Notes under the pieces: model-generated
The model's database searches: none
Seen by the model: only the letters and a program-made list of their open reading frames with translations
What the model was told of the DNA's origin: nothing
In this document: positions 1-8,202 of the stretch, piece after piece
Layout: each line of letters starts with the position of its first letter
How positions within the stretch are numbered: position 1 is the stretch's first letter
Source: a bacterium 1XD21-70
Lineage (GTDB): Bacteria; Bacillota; Clostridia; Lachnospirales; Lachnospiraceae
Direction: 5' to 3'
Assembly (NCBI GenBank): GCA_003669055.1
Contig: RAYB01000023.1
Coordinates: forward strand, 1 to 64,000
Length of the DNA: 64,000 bases
Position numbers and translations under genes: made by a program

Positions 1-257
1 ACAACAGCTGGTTCTACCTAAACCCTGTCTCGGACGGCACACGCGGCGCCATGAAGACCGGCTGGCTCCCCACGGAAAACGGCTGGTACTACCTGGCTCC
101 TTTCTCCGGCGGCCCCAAAGGAGCCATGAAGACCGGTTACCAGCAAGTAAACGGCAAATGGTATTATCTTGACTATACAACCGGCCTGTTATGGACGGAC
201 CGGCAGGTTCCCGACGGCCGCCGGGCAGACCGGGACGGGGTTCTCCAGGGAAGATAG
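1..257 (+). CDS. C-terminal end of a cell-wall-binding (choline-binding-type) repeat protein, truncated by the window edge
   Basis: The reading frame is open from the left edge and ends with TAG at 255-257. It contains two repeat units of about 20 residues, with motifs such as WFYLNP, GWYYLAP and KWYYLDYTTG spaced by GAMKTGW/GAMKTGY. This is the pattern of choline-binding or glucan-binding repeats, which anchor secreted proteins to teichoic acids or polysaccharide at the cell surface. The catalytic or adhesive part lies outside the window, so its role cannot be given. The last 20 residues (after TTGLLW) are arginine-rich and depart from the repeat. The MFS gene on the other strand ends only about 20 bases away, so the two genes converge. 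Confidence 0.75.
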   Translation, partial: NSWFYLNPVSDGTRGAMKTGWLPTENGWYYLAPFSGGPKGAMKTGYQQVNGKWYYLDYTTGLLWTDRQVPDGRRADRDGVLQGR

Positions 258-277
258 CTTTTTACACAAACCGCCGC

Positions 278-1531
278 TTAGCAGCCAGGGCGGCTCCCGC
301 ATTTTTGCAGCAGCCGCTCATGCACCGCCGCCATCAGCACCAGCAGGACCAGCAGATAGACCGGGAACAGCGCCATCGTAATATGCTCCGCTAGGATCCC
401 GAACAGCGGCGGCATCACACAGATCCCCACATAAGCGCTCGCCATCTGCACCCCGATGATCGCCTGGGACTTGTCCGCCCCAAAATAATCCGGCGCCGCG
501 TGCATCAGGCAGGGATAGATCGGTGAACAGCCCACACCCAAAAGAACCAGCCCACCTGGTGCAAGGGCACCGCCCGGCCAGGCAAACGCCGCCACACCGG
601 CGGCTCCCGCCAAAAGGCCCAGGCGCACCATCTGGGCATCATTCAGGCGGATAGCCAAAAAACCGCTGACCGCCCGCCCTACCGTAATCCCGATAAAGAA
701 CAGCCCCGCAAACCGCGCCGCCACCTGGGGGCCGATCCCGCAGTAAAGCGCCAGGTAGCTGCTTCCCCAAAGCCCCGCTGTCTGCTCCAGGGCGCAATAA
801 CAGAAAAAAGTCCCCATCGCCTGCCTGGCACCGGGAACCGCCACGACCTGCCTAAGCGTGAGCACCCTCCCGGCCGCCTCCCCGGTTCGCCCCGCTGCCG
901 CCTGGCTCTTTGCCGCCTGGCCCGCATCTCCCTGGCCTGCCTCTTCCCCGGCATCCGCCGCCTTCCCCTCTCTTGCACTCCCCCCTTCTTTCCTCCAAAG
1001 CGGCAGCGCCGCCGCCAAAAGCACGGCCAGGCCTGCCTGGAGCAGGGAGACGTAGAGATATCCGCGGTTCCATCCCTGCCCGGATGCCAGGGCATACCCC
1101 ATAATATACGGTCCCAGGGAGGCTCCCACCCCCCACATGCAATGGAGCCAGCTCATATGGCAGCTTTTATAATGCAGCGCCACATAATTGTTGAGGGACG
1201 CATCCACGCTCCCCGCCCCCAAACCATACGGCACCGCCCACAAGCAAAGCAGCCAAAACGAACGGCTGGCCGAAAATGCATACAAAGCGGCCGCCGTCAT
1301 CGCCACACTGACCGCTGTCACCCTGCCGGTTCCCAGCATGCACGTCAGCCGGTCGCTCTGCAAACTGGAAACCACGGTACACAATGCAATAATCATCGAA
1401 ACCGCGCCTGCATAGGATACCGGCACCCCAAATTCCCCATACATGGTGGGCCAGGCCGATCCCAGCAGCGAATCCGGCAGCCCCAGGCTGATAAACGAAA
1501 GATAAATGACTGCCAGCAGCAAATGTATCAT
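278..1531 (-). CDS. MFS transporter
   Basis: Predicted integral membrane transporter of the major facilitator superfamily with about 12 hydrophobic segments. The N-terminal helix begins MIHLLLAVIYLSFISLG and is followed by LPDSLLGSAWP, a common opening of the sugar/FucP-like and YbjJ-like MFS groups. Between helices 6 and 7 lies a long Ala/Gly/Glu-rich cytoplasmic loop of low complexity. The reading frame extends further upstream, but the chosen start (ATG at 1531) follows a strong AAAGGTGGGGAG ribosome binding site; the 32 extra residues in the longer frame are basic and not MFS-like. Substrate unknown. The gene stands alone: it converges with the surface protein on its 3' side and diverges from the charged protein at 1740. 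Confidence 0.8.
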   Translation of the reverse strand: MIHLLLAVIYLSFISLGLPDSLLGSAWPTMYGEFGVPVSYAGAVSMIIALCTVVSSLQSDRLTCMLGTGRVTAVSVAMTAAALYAFSASRSFWLLCLWAVPYGLGAGSVDASLNNYVALHYKSCHMSWLHCMWGVGASLGPYIMGYALASGQGWNRGYLYVSLLQAGLAVLLAAALPLWRKEGGSAREGKAADAGEEAGQGDAGQAAKSQAAAGRTGEAAGRVLTLRQVVAVPGARQAMGTFFCYCALEQTAGLWGSSYLALYCGIGPQVAARFAGLFFIGITVGRAVSGFLAIRLNDAQMVRLGLLAGAAGVAAFAWPGGALAPGGLVLLGVGCSPIYPCLMHAAPDYFGADKSQAIIGVQMASAYVGICVMPPLFGILAEHITMALFPVYLLVLLVLMAAVHERLLQKCGSRPGC

Positions 1532-1739
1532 CTGACTCCCCACCTTTCTTACCCTTTTATTGTAATTTCTTTTTCGGATTCCGTCAATCGGATTCCCGGC
1601 AAAAATCCCCCTTCTTCCGGAAATCAAGCCGCCTGGCGCATTATGTTCCCTTCAAAAACGCCGATATACTAAACAAGAGACTTTTCATGGCAATCGGACG
1701 GCAAACGCATTATTCACTAATCCAGACAGGGGGGATTTT

Positions 1740-2690
1740 ATGAGTTTTACTATGGTCAGTTCCTTAAATACTTACGCCAAAAATATGAAGATGCAGATGA
1801 AGTGGGAACAGCGCCGGGCAAACGGCGACTACTCCCATGACAGCCAATCAGTTCTTGTCCGCCAGATCCAGGAAGATGCAAGCGGCCTGGCCGGCGGCAT
1901 CGGGGTGAACGGGATCGGGGAACCCACCGGCGGCAGTTCCCATCAGTCCATCATGAGCGGGATCCGGGCTAAGCTGAATGCCGGGAAGCGTCTGTCCTCC
2001 TCCGAACTGCAGTACCTGAAAAAGAACGACCCTGAGACCTACCAGCACGTGAAAGCCATGGAAGCCGAACGCAAGGCCTATGAACAGCGCCTGCGCCGGT
2101 GCAAGACCAAGGAAGAGGTGCAGCGGCTCAAGGCTTCACAGATGGCCTCTTCCTTAGACCGGGTCAGGGATGTCAACAACAACCCCAATATCCCCGATGG
2201 CGAAAAACTGAAACTGACTCTCGAAGAGCATCAGAAGGTTTCCGCCGTCACGGACGCCACCGCCAAGTTCGCCGAGAGCGGCGAGTACCGCAAGCTTCCG
2301 ACCGAAGCCGAGAAGGCAAAAGCCGAAAAAGACCTTAAGGAGGCAAAGGAAGCAGAGAGGAAGGGCGAGACCAAGAAAGATAAGGAGCCGGTAACTGACG
2401 AGAAGGCTCCGGAGACGGATGAAGTAAAGGACGAGGAAAAAGATCCCGCCCAGGAAACCACTATTTCCGGCAATACCTACAAAAAGGATGTCCGCTGCGC
2501 TTCCAAAGATAAGCCTGCCGATGCCCAGATTGCCAAGGCAAAGGAGATCCGCCGTGCTTCCCAGAAGACGCGCGTCGAAGCAGAACTCACACCGGAAGCA
2601 CAAAAAGTCCGCCGCTCCCGTGCACGCGCTGCCTATGCCCAAAGCATGCAGAGCAATGAAGTGGCGGTAACCGTGGATGTGAAAAAGTAA
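1740..2690 (+). CDS. Unknown, highly charged protein (316 aa)
   Basis: A good ribosome binding site (ACAGGGGGGA) precedes the ATG. I do not recognise a family. The N-terminus (MSFTMVSSLNTYAKNMK) has no signal peptide or membrane helix. The middle and C-terminal halves are dominated by Lys, Glu, Ala and Arg, with runs such as KAKAEKDLKEAKEAERKG, suggesting long coiled or disordered segments. A short segment ISGNTYKKDVRCASKD contains the only cysteine pair region. The gene is monocistronic and ends at a hairpin shared with the convergent glutaredoxin-like gene. It could be a structural or cell-envelope-associated cytoplasmic protein; nothing in the sequence decides this. Confidence 0.6.
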   Translation: MSFTMVSSLNTYAKNMKMQMKWEQRRANGDYSHDSQSVLVRQIQEDASGLAGGIGVNGIGEPTGGSSHQSIMSGIRAKLNAGKRLSSSELQYLKKNDPETYQHVKAMEAERKAYEQRLRRCKTKEEVQRLKASQMASSLDRVRDVNNNPNIPDGEKLKLTLEEHQKVSAVTDATAKFAESGEYRKLPTEAEKAKAEKDLKEAKEAERKGETKKDKEPVTDEKAPETDEVKDEEKDPAQETTISGNTYKKDVRCASKDKPADAQIAKAKEIRRASQKTRVEAELTPEAQKVRRSRARAAYAQSMQSNEVAVTVDVKK

Positions 2691-2707
2691 ATACGGCTAT
2701 AGAGCAA

Positions 2708-2733
2708 GGGGGCTGCCAGCCATGGCAGCCCCC
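2708..2733. terminator. Hairpin between convergent genes
   Basis: GGGGGCTGCC (2708-2717) and GGCAGCCCCC (2724-2733) form a perfect 10-bp stem with a 6-base loop, placed between the stop codons of the 1740 gene (+) and the 2789 gene (-). There is no long T run on either side, so termination may be weak or act in both directions. Confidence 0.6.
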
Positions 2734-2788
2734 ACCGTCTTCCCTCTTACTATCATAGCCAGGCCGTCGGTTCCCGGCAGCCGGGATC

Positions 2789-3043
2789 TTAATTCCCCAG
2801 CACCTCGCCCAGGTCCAGCGTGGTCTTCCCGTCTTCCAGGACAAAACACGGGATCCCGATACCGCCCTTTTCCCTCACGGCTGCATACAGGGGATTGGAC
2901 TCCCTCTGAGCCAGATATTCTTTAAGGTCCGGCAGGCTTGCCGACAGGTTCTTAAAATCGATCTCCACCTTATTTGCCGCCAGCTGGTTCAGCGCATACA
3001 GGGTGTCCGGGCACAAATGGCTTCCAATAACAGTTACTTTCAT
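2789..3043 (-). CDS. Glutaredoxin-like thiol-redox protein
   Basis: A small (84 aa) soluble protein beginning MKVTVIGSHLCPDT. CPDT at residues 11-14 takes the place of the glutaredoxin CPYC/CxxS site, so it is a single-cysteine (monothiol-type) active site. IGIPCFVLEDG matches the cis-proline loop of the thioredoxin fold and adds a second cysteine next to that proline. Length fits a minimal glutaredoxin. It is the last gene of the cysteine-catabolism operon, 57 bases after the CoA-disulfide reductase, so a role in handling persulfide or mixed disulfides made by that pathway is a reasonable inference. Start chosen by the GAGGAAATAATC leader. Confidence 0.75.
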   Translation of the reverse strand: MKVTVIGSHLCPDTLYALNQLAANKVEIDFKNLSASLPDLKEYLAQRESNPLYAAVREKGGIGIPCFVLEDGKTTLDLGEVLGN

Positions 3044-3100
3044 GATTATTTCCTCGCTTTCTTTATATAAAAATTGAATTGCTAACTGATTTGCATCTGT

Positions 3101-4753
3101 CTACTGCTCTTCTTTTGCCGCTTTGTCCTTGGCCATCTCGTGGTAGATCGCATACCCGCCGGAAAGGTTTTTTGTCCTCCTCCCGTTTTGCTCCAGGATG
3201 CATTGGGTGAGATATCCCCTCAGGCCGATCTGGCAGGTAAGGTAGATCTCCTTCTGCCCGTCAAGTTCACACAGCCGTTCCCGCAGTTCATCCAGCGGGA
3301 TGTTTTGATAGCCGGGGATATGCCCCAGTTCATACTCTTCCCGCGTCCGGACATCCAGGCAAATGGCATCCCGGGGGATCCGTTCTACATCCTCCGCATA
3401 ATAAGGCTTCATCTTTCCCTTCAGGACATTTTCAATCACGTACCCCACCATATTCACCGGATCCTTGGCGGATGAAAACGGAGGTGCATAGGACAGTTCC
3501 TCCTCCTGCAGTTCATAGCAGGTCTGGCCAAACCGCACCGCATTGGCCAACAAATCAATCCGTTTGTCCACCCCGTCCTTGCCCACGATCTGCGCCCCTA
3601 AAATCCTGCCGCTCTCCGGGTCAAACAAAGTCTTCACAAACATCTGGCTCCCTCCCGGATAATACCCGGCATGCGAGGCAGACACCGTATGCACCTTGCC
3701 ATAGGGGCGCCCCTGCGCCTTTAAACTCTCTTCTTTTTCCCCGGTGACTGCCACGGACAAATCAAAAAATTTCATGATCGAGGTTCCCTGGCTCCCCTTG
3801 TAGGCACGGCGGCCCCCGCAAAGGTTATCCCCCACGATCCGCCCCTGTTTATTTGCCGGGGAAGCCAGGGGAATCAGCACCTGCTGCCCGCTCACCACAT
3901 GGGGGACTGCCACAGCATCCCCCAGTGCATAAATATCCCTGTGGGATGTCTCCATATATGCATTTACCAGGATCTCCCCCCGCTGGCCGAGGGCGATTCC
4001 GCTGTCACGCAAAAACCCTGTGGCCGGGCGCACCCCGATGCTAAGGATCACCAGATCCGCTTCCACCCTGTCCCCGCCGCTCAGCGTCACATACTCCTTC
4101 CCAATCCCGCTGCACATCTGGTTTAAGTACAGCCCGATCCCTCTGCTGCGCATTTCGTTGTGGACCCGGTGTGACATATCCGGGTCCAGGGGAGGCATCA
4201 CATGGCCGGCTCCCTCGACGACCGATACCGAAATCCCTCTCTCAAAAAGGTTCTCCGCAATCTCCATCCCGATGAAGCCCGCCCCGATTACCGCACAGGT
4301 TTTCGGTTTCTTTTCCTCAATATAATCGTAGATGCGGTAAGAATCCTCCACGTTCCTCAGCGTGAAAATATGGTCTTGGTTCTCCTTTAGCCCCTTAACC
4401 GGCGGGACTACCGGCTCCGCCCCAGGGGAAAGCACCAGCTTATCATAGCTTTCCTCGTAATTTTTGCCCCCTGCGCAGACGGTCACCACTTTTTTCTCCA
4501 GGTTGACGGACACCGCCTCATGCCCGGTCCTCACGTCCACCCGAAAACGGCTATAAAAACTCTGGGGGGTCTGGAGCTGAAGCTTCCCTTTCTCCCGGAT
4601 CACTCCCCCCACATAATAGGGAAGCCCGCAGTTCGCATACGAAATATGGGGGCCTTTCTCCAAAAGGATAATCTCTGCCTGCTCATCATTCCGCCTCAGC
4701 CTGGCAGCCGTGCCAGCGCCGCCGGCCACGCCGCCTACAATCACTACCTTCAT
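3101..4753 (-). CDS. FAD-dependent CoA-disulfide reductase with C-terminal rhodanese domain
   Basis: 550 residues. The FAD site MKVVIVGGVAGGAGTAAR is followed by SYANCGLPYY, which carries the single redox cysteine of CoA-disulfide reductases/NADH oxidases. A second Rossmann motif (CAVIGAGFIGMEIAENL) lies near residue 150, and the dimerisation domain follows. From about residue 460 there is a rhodanese domain (CLDVRTREEYELGHIPG) whose active-site loop TCQIGLR has the persulfide-bearing Cys. This fusion is the CoADR-RHD type known to reduce CoA disulfide, CoA persulfide or polysulfide with NAD(P)H. It sits between ridA and the glutaredoxin-like gene in the sigma-54-driven operon, which fits disposal of sulfane sulfur released by cysteine breakdown. 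The exact substrate is inferred. Confidence 0.88.
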   Translation of the reverse strand: MKVVIVGGVAGGAGTAARLRRNDEQAEIILLEKGPHISYANCGLPYYVGGVIREKGKLQLQTPQSFYSRFRVDVRTGHEAVSVNLEKKVVTVCAGGKNYEESYDKLVLSPGAEPVVPPVKGLKENQDHIFTLRNVEDSYRIYDYIEEKKPKTCAVIGAGFIGMEIAENLFERGISVSVVEGAGHVMPPLDPDMSHRVHNEMRSRGIGLYLNQMCSGIGKEYVTLSGGDRVEADLVILSIGVRPATGFLRDSGIALGQRGEILVNAYMETSHRDIYALGDAVAVPHVVSGQQVLIPLASPANKQGRIVGDNLCGGRRAYKGSQGTSIMKFFDLSVAVTGEKEESLKAQGRPYGKVHTVSASHAGYYPGGSQMFVKTLFDPESGRILGAQIVGKDGVDKRIDLLANAVRFGQTCYELQEEELSYAPPFSSAKDPVNMVGYVIENVLKGKMKPYYAEDVERIPRDAICLDVRTREEYELGHIPGYQNIPLDELRERLCELDGQKEIYLTCQIGLRGYLTQCILEQNGRRTKNLSGGYAIYHEMAKDKAAKEEQ

Positions 4754-4770
4754 AGAACTCTCCTTTTTAT

Positions 4771-4797
4771 AGCAGCCCAGGGATCCCCCGGACTGCT
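4771..4797 (-). other. Intercistronic hairpin between ridA and the CoA-disulfide reductase gene
   Basis: AGCAGCCCAGGGATCCCCCGG...CTGCT folds as an imperfect stem (AGCAG at 4771-4775 with CTGCT at 4793-4797, with a CCAGGG/TCCCCCGG core). It precedes the ribosome binding site of the reductase gene. No U run follows on the transcribed strand, so it looks like a stabilising or processing hairpin within the operon, not a terminator. Confidence 0.4.
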
Positions 4798-4829
4798 GCT
4801 ATTTTTCTGCCTTGCAGCCATTGCCGGGA

Positions 4830-5198
4830 CTATTTTACCGCGGTCGCCTCGATCTCACATAAGACTCCCTTGGGCAGAGTCCTGACCGCCACGCAGCTTC
4901 TGGCCGGCTTTGACACAAAATACTCCGCATACACCTGGTTAAACTCGGCAAAATCTGCCATGTCCGCCAAAAAACATGTCGTTTTGAATACCCTGTCAAA
5001 ATCCGTCCCTGCTGCCTTAAGGATTGCCCCCACATTTTCACAGCTTTGCCTCGCCTGGGCCGCAATCCCTTCCGGCACCTCGCCGTTTTCCGGGTTCACC
5101 GGAATCTGCCCCGAGGTAAAGACCATTCCGCCCACCTCAAAACCCTGGGAATACGGGCCGATTGCACCCGGTGCTTTCTTTGTCTCGATTACCTTCAT
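4830..5198 (-). CDS. ridA: RidA family reactive enamine/imine deaminase
   Basis: A 122-aa cytoplasmic protein. The frame is open far upstream, but the real start is the ATG at 5198, which has AAGGAGGATGCAAAG in front and begins MKVIETKKAPGAIGPYSQG, the classical RidA opening. FTSGQIPVNPENGE and PARSCVAVRTLPKG contain the conserved Arg (in the AVRTLPKG segment) needed for hydrolysis of 2-aminoacrylate. 2-Aminoacrylate is the toxic enamine formed when cysteine desulfidases or C-S lyases remove sulfide from cysteine. Co-transcription with such a lyase and under the same sigma-54 regulation as a desulfidase makes this role very likely here. Confidence 0.93.
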   Translation of the reverse strand: MKVIETKKAPGAIGPYSQGFEVGGMVFTSGQIPVNPENGEVPEGIAAQARQSCENVGAILKAAGTDFDRVFKTTCFLADMADFAEFNQVYAEYFVSKPARSCVAVRTLPKGVLCEIEATAVK

Positions 5199-5305
5199 CT
5201 TTGCATCCTCCTTATCTTTTCCTGGCCTTATGCCCTGTTCTGCCGTCCGCCTTTCCTGGCTTCCTGCCTTTTGCTCTATGATACTGCTTTCCCGTCTTCC
5301 TGCGC

Positions 5306-6556
5306 CTACTCTGCTGTCTCCCCTGACGCCAGGCGCTTCTCTAACCAGTCCTTGCCTTCCACCAGCCGGGCAATGATCATCGAGGCAATGGTATCCCCCG
5401 ATGCATTGAGGCAGGTTGCTGCCGGGTCTACCAGAAAACCAATCGTTGCAATCAGCGGAAATGCCTCTGCCGGGAAGCCGAACAGGCTTACAATCAGCAT
5501 TTCTCCCACAAGGCCTCCTCCCGGAGCACCGGAGAGCACAAACGCACTCAAAATCGAAACCACAATTGCCATCGCATAGGTATCTGCCCCCGTAAACGGC
5601 ATCTGGAATATGCCAAACAAAAACGCAATCTTGGTGATCGCCGACAATACGGAGCCGTCCATGTGCATGGTAGCGCCCATGGGGAGGACGATATTGCTGA
5701 TATCCTCCGGCACGCCGATCTTTTTGCATGCCTCCATATTCACCGGGAGCGTCGCCACCGAACTCTGTGTTGCAAAAGCGGTGACCGCCGGGTTGAAAAT
5801 ATTTTTCAGCATCCTGCTGACCCCCTGCTTCCCGGCAGCAAAATAGCTATACAGCGGGAAGAATACCACCACATACACCGCACACATCGGATAGTAGACC
5901 AGCATGGTACGCCCATAGTCCCCGATCAGCTGCGGCCCGAACTCCCCTACCAGGTTGGCAAAATATGCACCCAGGCCGACCGGCGCCAGCTTCATGATCA
6001 TGTCAACCATCTTCATGATAATGTCATTTAAGTTATTCAAAAGCTTTCCTGCCGGGGATTCCTGGCCGCCGCAGGCGGCTACCGCCAGCCCGGACATAAT
6101 GGCAAATACGATAATCGGCAGCATATTGCTTCTGCTCATCAGGCCGGAAAAATCATTAACCGTCAAAGCACCCACAATCATGTCGCTGATGCTGGAAGCC
6201 TCATCCATCTCGGCCGCCCCCATGGCAATCGTGGTATTGGCAGCCGGCGGCCAGACATTGACCACGAACAGCACCAGCGCCGCGGCAAACATTCCGGTCA
6301 CCACAAAGGTCAGCACCAGGCTTCCCAAGATCTTCCCCAAGCGCTTCATGTTCAGCATATTCCCCACCGCCGTGGTGATAGACACAAATACCATAGGAAC
6401 CACAATGGTAAACATCAGGTTCAAAAATATCTGCCCCAGGGGCTCAAACATAGATGCCTTCTCCCCCATCACCAGCCCGACAATTGCCCCGGTGAGGATG
6501 CCCCCCAACAAAATCAACGGAAACTTATAATTGTCCCACAACTTTTTCTTATCCAT
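5306..6556 (-). CDS. Dicarboxylate/amino acid:cation symporter (DAACS family)
   Basis: About 416 residues with 8 or more membrane segments. The serine-rich substrate loop and motif AFATQSSVATLPVNMEACKK, the following VLPMGATMHMDGS, and the hairpin region SGAPGGGLVG are diagnostic of the glutamate/aspartate/serine/cystine symporter fold. Start taken as M at 6556 because TAGGAGAG stands at the right distance; the six-residue upstream extension encodes this site. It lies between the C-S lyase/aminotransferase gene (88 bases upstream) and ridA. In this context the cargo is more likely cystine, cysteine or a related amino acid than C4-dicarboxylate, but this is inference from neighbours. Confidence 0.9.
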   Translation of the reverse strand: MDKKKLWDNYKFPLILLGGILTGAIVGLVMGEKASMFEPLGQIFLNLMFTIVVPMVFVSITTAVGNMLNMKRLGKILGSLVLTFVVTGMFAAALVLFVVNVWPPAANTTIAMGAAEMDEASSISDMIVGALTVNDFSGLMSRSNMLPIIVFAIMSGLAVAACGGQESPAGKLLNNLNDIIMKMVDMIMKLAPVGLGAYFANLVGEFGPQLIGDYGRTMLVYYPMCAVYVVVFFPLYSYFAAGKQGVSRMLKNIFNPAVTAFATQSSVATLPVNMEACKKIGVPEDISNIVLPMGATMHMDGSVLSAITKIAFLFGIFQMPFTGADTYAMAIVVSILSAFVLSGAPGGGLVGEMLIVSLFGFPAEAFPLIATIGFLVDPAATCLNASGDTIASMIIARLVEGKDWLEKRLASGETAE

Positions 6557-6643
6557 TTTTTCTCTCCTACGCAATTATTTTTAATCATCCCTCTGTTTTG
6601 CTCTCTGTTTTTCTTCAGCCGTTTCCTTCCCCTTCCCAGGCTC

Positions 6644-7822
6644 TCACCCCAGGCTGTCCACCGCATCCCGCAGCTGATCCAGCGCCTTTTCCAGGACGCT
6701 CCTCGGGCAGGCTGCGTTCAGCCTCATATACCCGCTCAGGCTCCGCCCAAAGGTATTCCCCTCATTCAGCCCCAGCTTTGCTTTCTCGATCATAAACCTT
6801 CTTAAGGCCTCGTTATCCATTCCCAATTCCCGGCAGTCCAGCCATACAAGATAGGTGGCATCCGGCATGTTCGGTTTGATTAACGGAATCTGTTTTTCAA
6901 AATATTCCTTTATGAAAGCGAAATTCCCGGAAAGATATTCCAAAAGCTGCTCCAGCCACTCTTCCCCTTCGTTGTAGGCCGCTTCCATCGCCACCGAACT
7001 GAATGCATTGTTCCGGTGGATATCCATGTTCATCCAAAACCGGTCATACCTGGCCTTCATCTCCTCATTGGGGAAAATCGTGGTGGATGCCTGGATCCCT
7101 GCCAGGTTAAAGGTCTTTGTCGCCGACACACAAGAAATCACCTTTGAGCGGATCTCCTCGGAAACCGATGCCGTGGGCGTGTGCTTCTTTCCATTGAAGA
7201 TCAGATCCGAATGGATCTCATCCGAAACCAGAAGCACATCATTGTCAATACAGATCTTTGCCATTCTCTCAAGTTCCGCCCGCTCCCAGACAATGCCCAG
7301 AGGATTGTGGGGGCTGCAAAGAAGGAAAATCTTTACCTCTTTTGCCTTTTTCTCAAAATCTGCAAAGTCAATCTCCCAATGCCCGTCCTTTTCCACGATT
7401 CGGTTCTCCACCACCTGGCGCCCCCAGGCCTCCGCCACATCATAGAATTCCGAGTACACCGGCGTCTGGATCATCACCTTATCGTTTTCCTCGCTGAAGA
7501 TCTTCACAATGGCGGACAATGCTGGCACTACCCCCAGGCTCCAACTCATCAGGGACGGATCCACATCCCATCCGTTCCGCCTTTTCTCCCAATTCTTCAC
7601 CGCCTCAAAATAACTGTCTGGCCTGGAGGTATAGCCCCAGATCCCTTCCTCTGCCTTCCTCCGGCATGCATCGATAATCGGCTGTGCCGTACGAAAATCC
7701 ATATCTGCCACCCACAAAGGGATCACGTCCTCGGTTCCGAATTTCTTTATCCGCTCGTCGTACTTGGCTGCCCTGTTTTTGCTGCGGTCAATGACCTGGT
7801 CAAAATCATACTTCATGTTCAT
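6644..7822 (-). CDS. MalY/PatB-type PLP-dependent C-S lyase/aminotransferase
   Basis: 392 residues, class I/II aminotransferase fold in the MalY/PatB group. N-terminal MKYDFDQVIDR and IPLWVADMDF are characteristic, as are LCSPHNPLGIVW and the PLP-lysine segment SATKTFNLAGIQAS. Family members cleave cystathionine, cystine or cysteine by beta-elimination, giving pyruvate, ammonia and sulfide through 2-aminoacrylate. It is the first gene of an operon (lyase, symporter, ridA, CoA-disulfide reductase, glutaredoxin-like) and has a textbook sigma-54 promoter 68-83 bases upstream of its start. Two ATGs (7822 and 7816) are possible; AGGAAGG serves either. Cysteine desulfhydrase activity is the best inference. 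Confidence 0.88.
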   Translation of the reverse strand: MNMKYDFDQVIDRSKNRAAKYDERIKKFGTEDVIPLWVADMDFRTAQPIIDACRRKAEEGIWGYTSRPDSYFEAVKNWEKRRNGWDVDPSLMSWSLGVVPALSAIVKIFSEENDKVMIQTPVYSEFYDVAEAWGRQVVENRIVEKDGHWEIDFADFEKKAKEVKIFLLCSPHNPLGIVWERAELERMAKICIDNDVLLVSDEIHSDLIFNGKKHTPTASVSEEIRSKVISCVSATKTFNLAGIQASTTIFPNEEMKARYDRFWMNMDIHRNNAFSSVAMEAAYNEGEEWLEQLLEYLSGNFAFIKEYFEKQIPLIKPNMPDATYLVWLDCRELGMDNEALRRFMIEKAKLGLNEGNTFGRSLSGYMRLNAACPRSVLEKALDQLRDAVDSLG

Positions 7823-7889
7823 CCATCCTTCCTGTTTTCCTTTTTGGTTGTGAAGTTTTTCCCCTTCGATGTCTTATGCCATATATACC

Positions 7890-7905
7890 GCATAAACCGT
7901 GCCAA
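7890..7905 (-). promoter_or_regulatory. Sigma-54 (-24/-12) promoter of the lyase-symporter-ridA operon
   Basis: Read on the minus strand from 7905 to 7890: TTGGCACGGTTTATGC. GG and GC are separated by exactly 10 bases, and TGGCACG matches the -24 consensus fully. It reads toward the ATG at 7822, leaving a leader of about 55-60 nt. AACCAAT boxes lie upstream (7958-8089). Confidence 0.85.
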
Positions 7906-7957
7906 AAACTGTCCGGCTCTCGGATTTTTTTGTTTTTTTATAAATTCCTGGATTTTT

Positions 7958-8089
7958 ATTGGTTTTCAGGGGTTCCAAAGATTGAATAGATTTCGATTCC
8001 CAGACAAATATATAGAAAAAATATTATGATTGGTTAGATAACTCGTGTAAATTGGTTGTTTTCTGGATTTCAATTGGTTTTAAATGGTT
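7958..8089 (-). promoter_or_regulatory. Array of AACCAAT enhancer boxes upstream of the lyase operon
   Basis: On the minus strand AACCAAT occurs at 8079-8073, 8057-8051, 8035-8029 and 7964-7958, plus a one-mismatch AACCATT at 8089-8083. Successive starts are 10, 22, 22 and 71 bases apart. The same box, in the same orientation relative to transcription, occurs upstream of the sigma-54 promoter of the desulfidase gene. The sites are probably bound by the enhancer-binding protein encoded at 8203-10275. This array and the promoter fill the 380-base gap between 7823 and 8202 together with the terminator at 8101-8151. Confidence 0.65.
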
Positions 8090-8100
8090 TTTAGGTCGCA

Positions 8101-8151
8101 AAAGGCACCTCCTATTTCTATTTTAAGGTAACAGAAATAAGAGATGCCTTT
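8101..8151 (-). terminator. Terminator after the sigma-54 regulator gene
   Basis: AAAGGCA (8101-8107) pairs with TGCCTTT (8145-8151), and TATTTCT with AGAAATA further in. On the minus strand the stem is followed by TTTTGCG. It lies about 50 bases past the regulator stop codon and separates it from the downstream operon. Confidence 0.65.
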
Positions 8152-8202
8152 CCTCCAGAATCCGGGCGCCGCTTCACAAACACAAGCGCAGCGGCTGCCA
8201 CG

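Noticed and set aside
5199-5729. N-terminal extension of the RidA frame by about 177 codons
   Set aside because: It runs antisense to nothing new but overlaps the symporter gene, has no family match, and the RidA start at 5198 has a perfect ribosome binding site.
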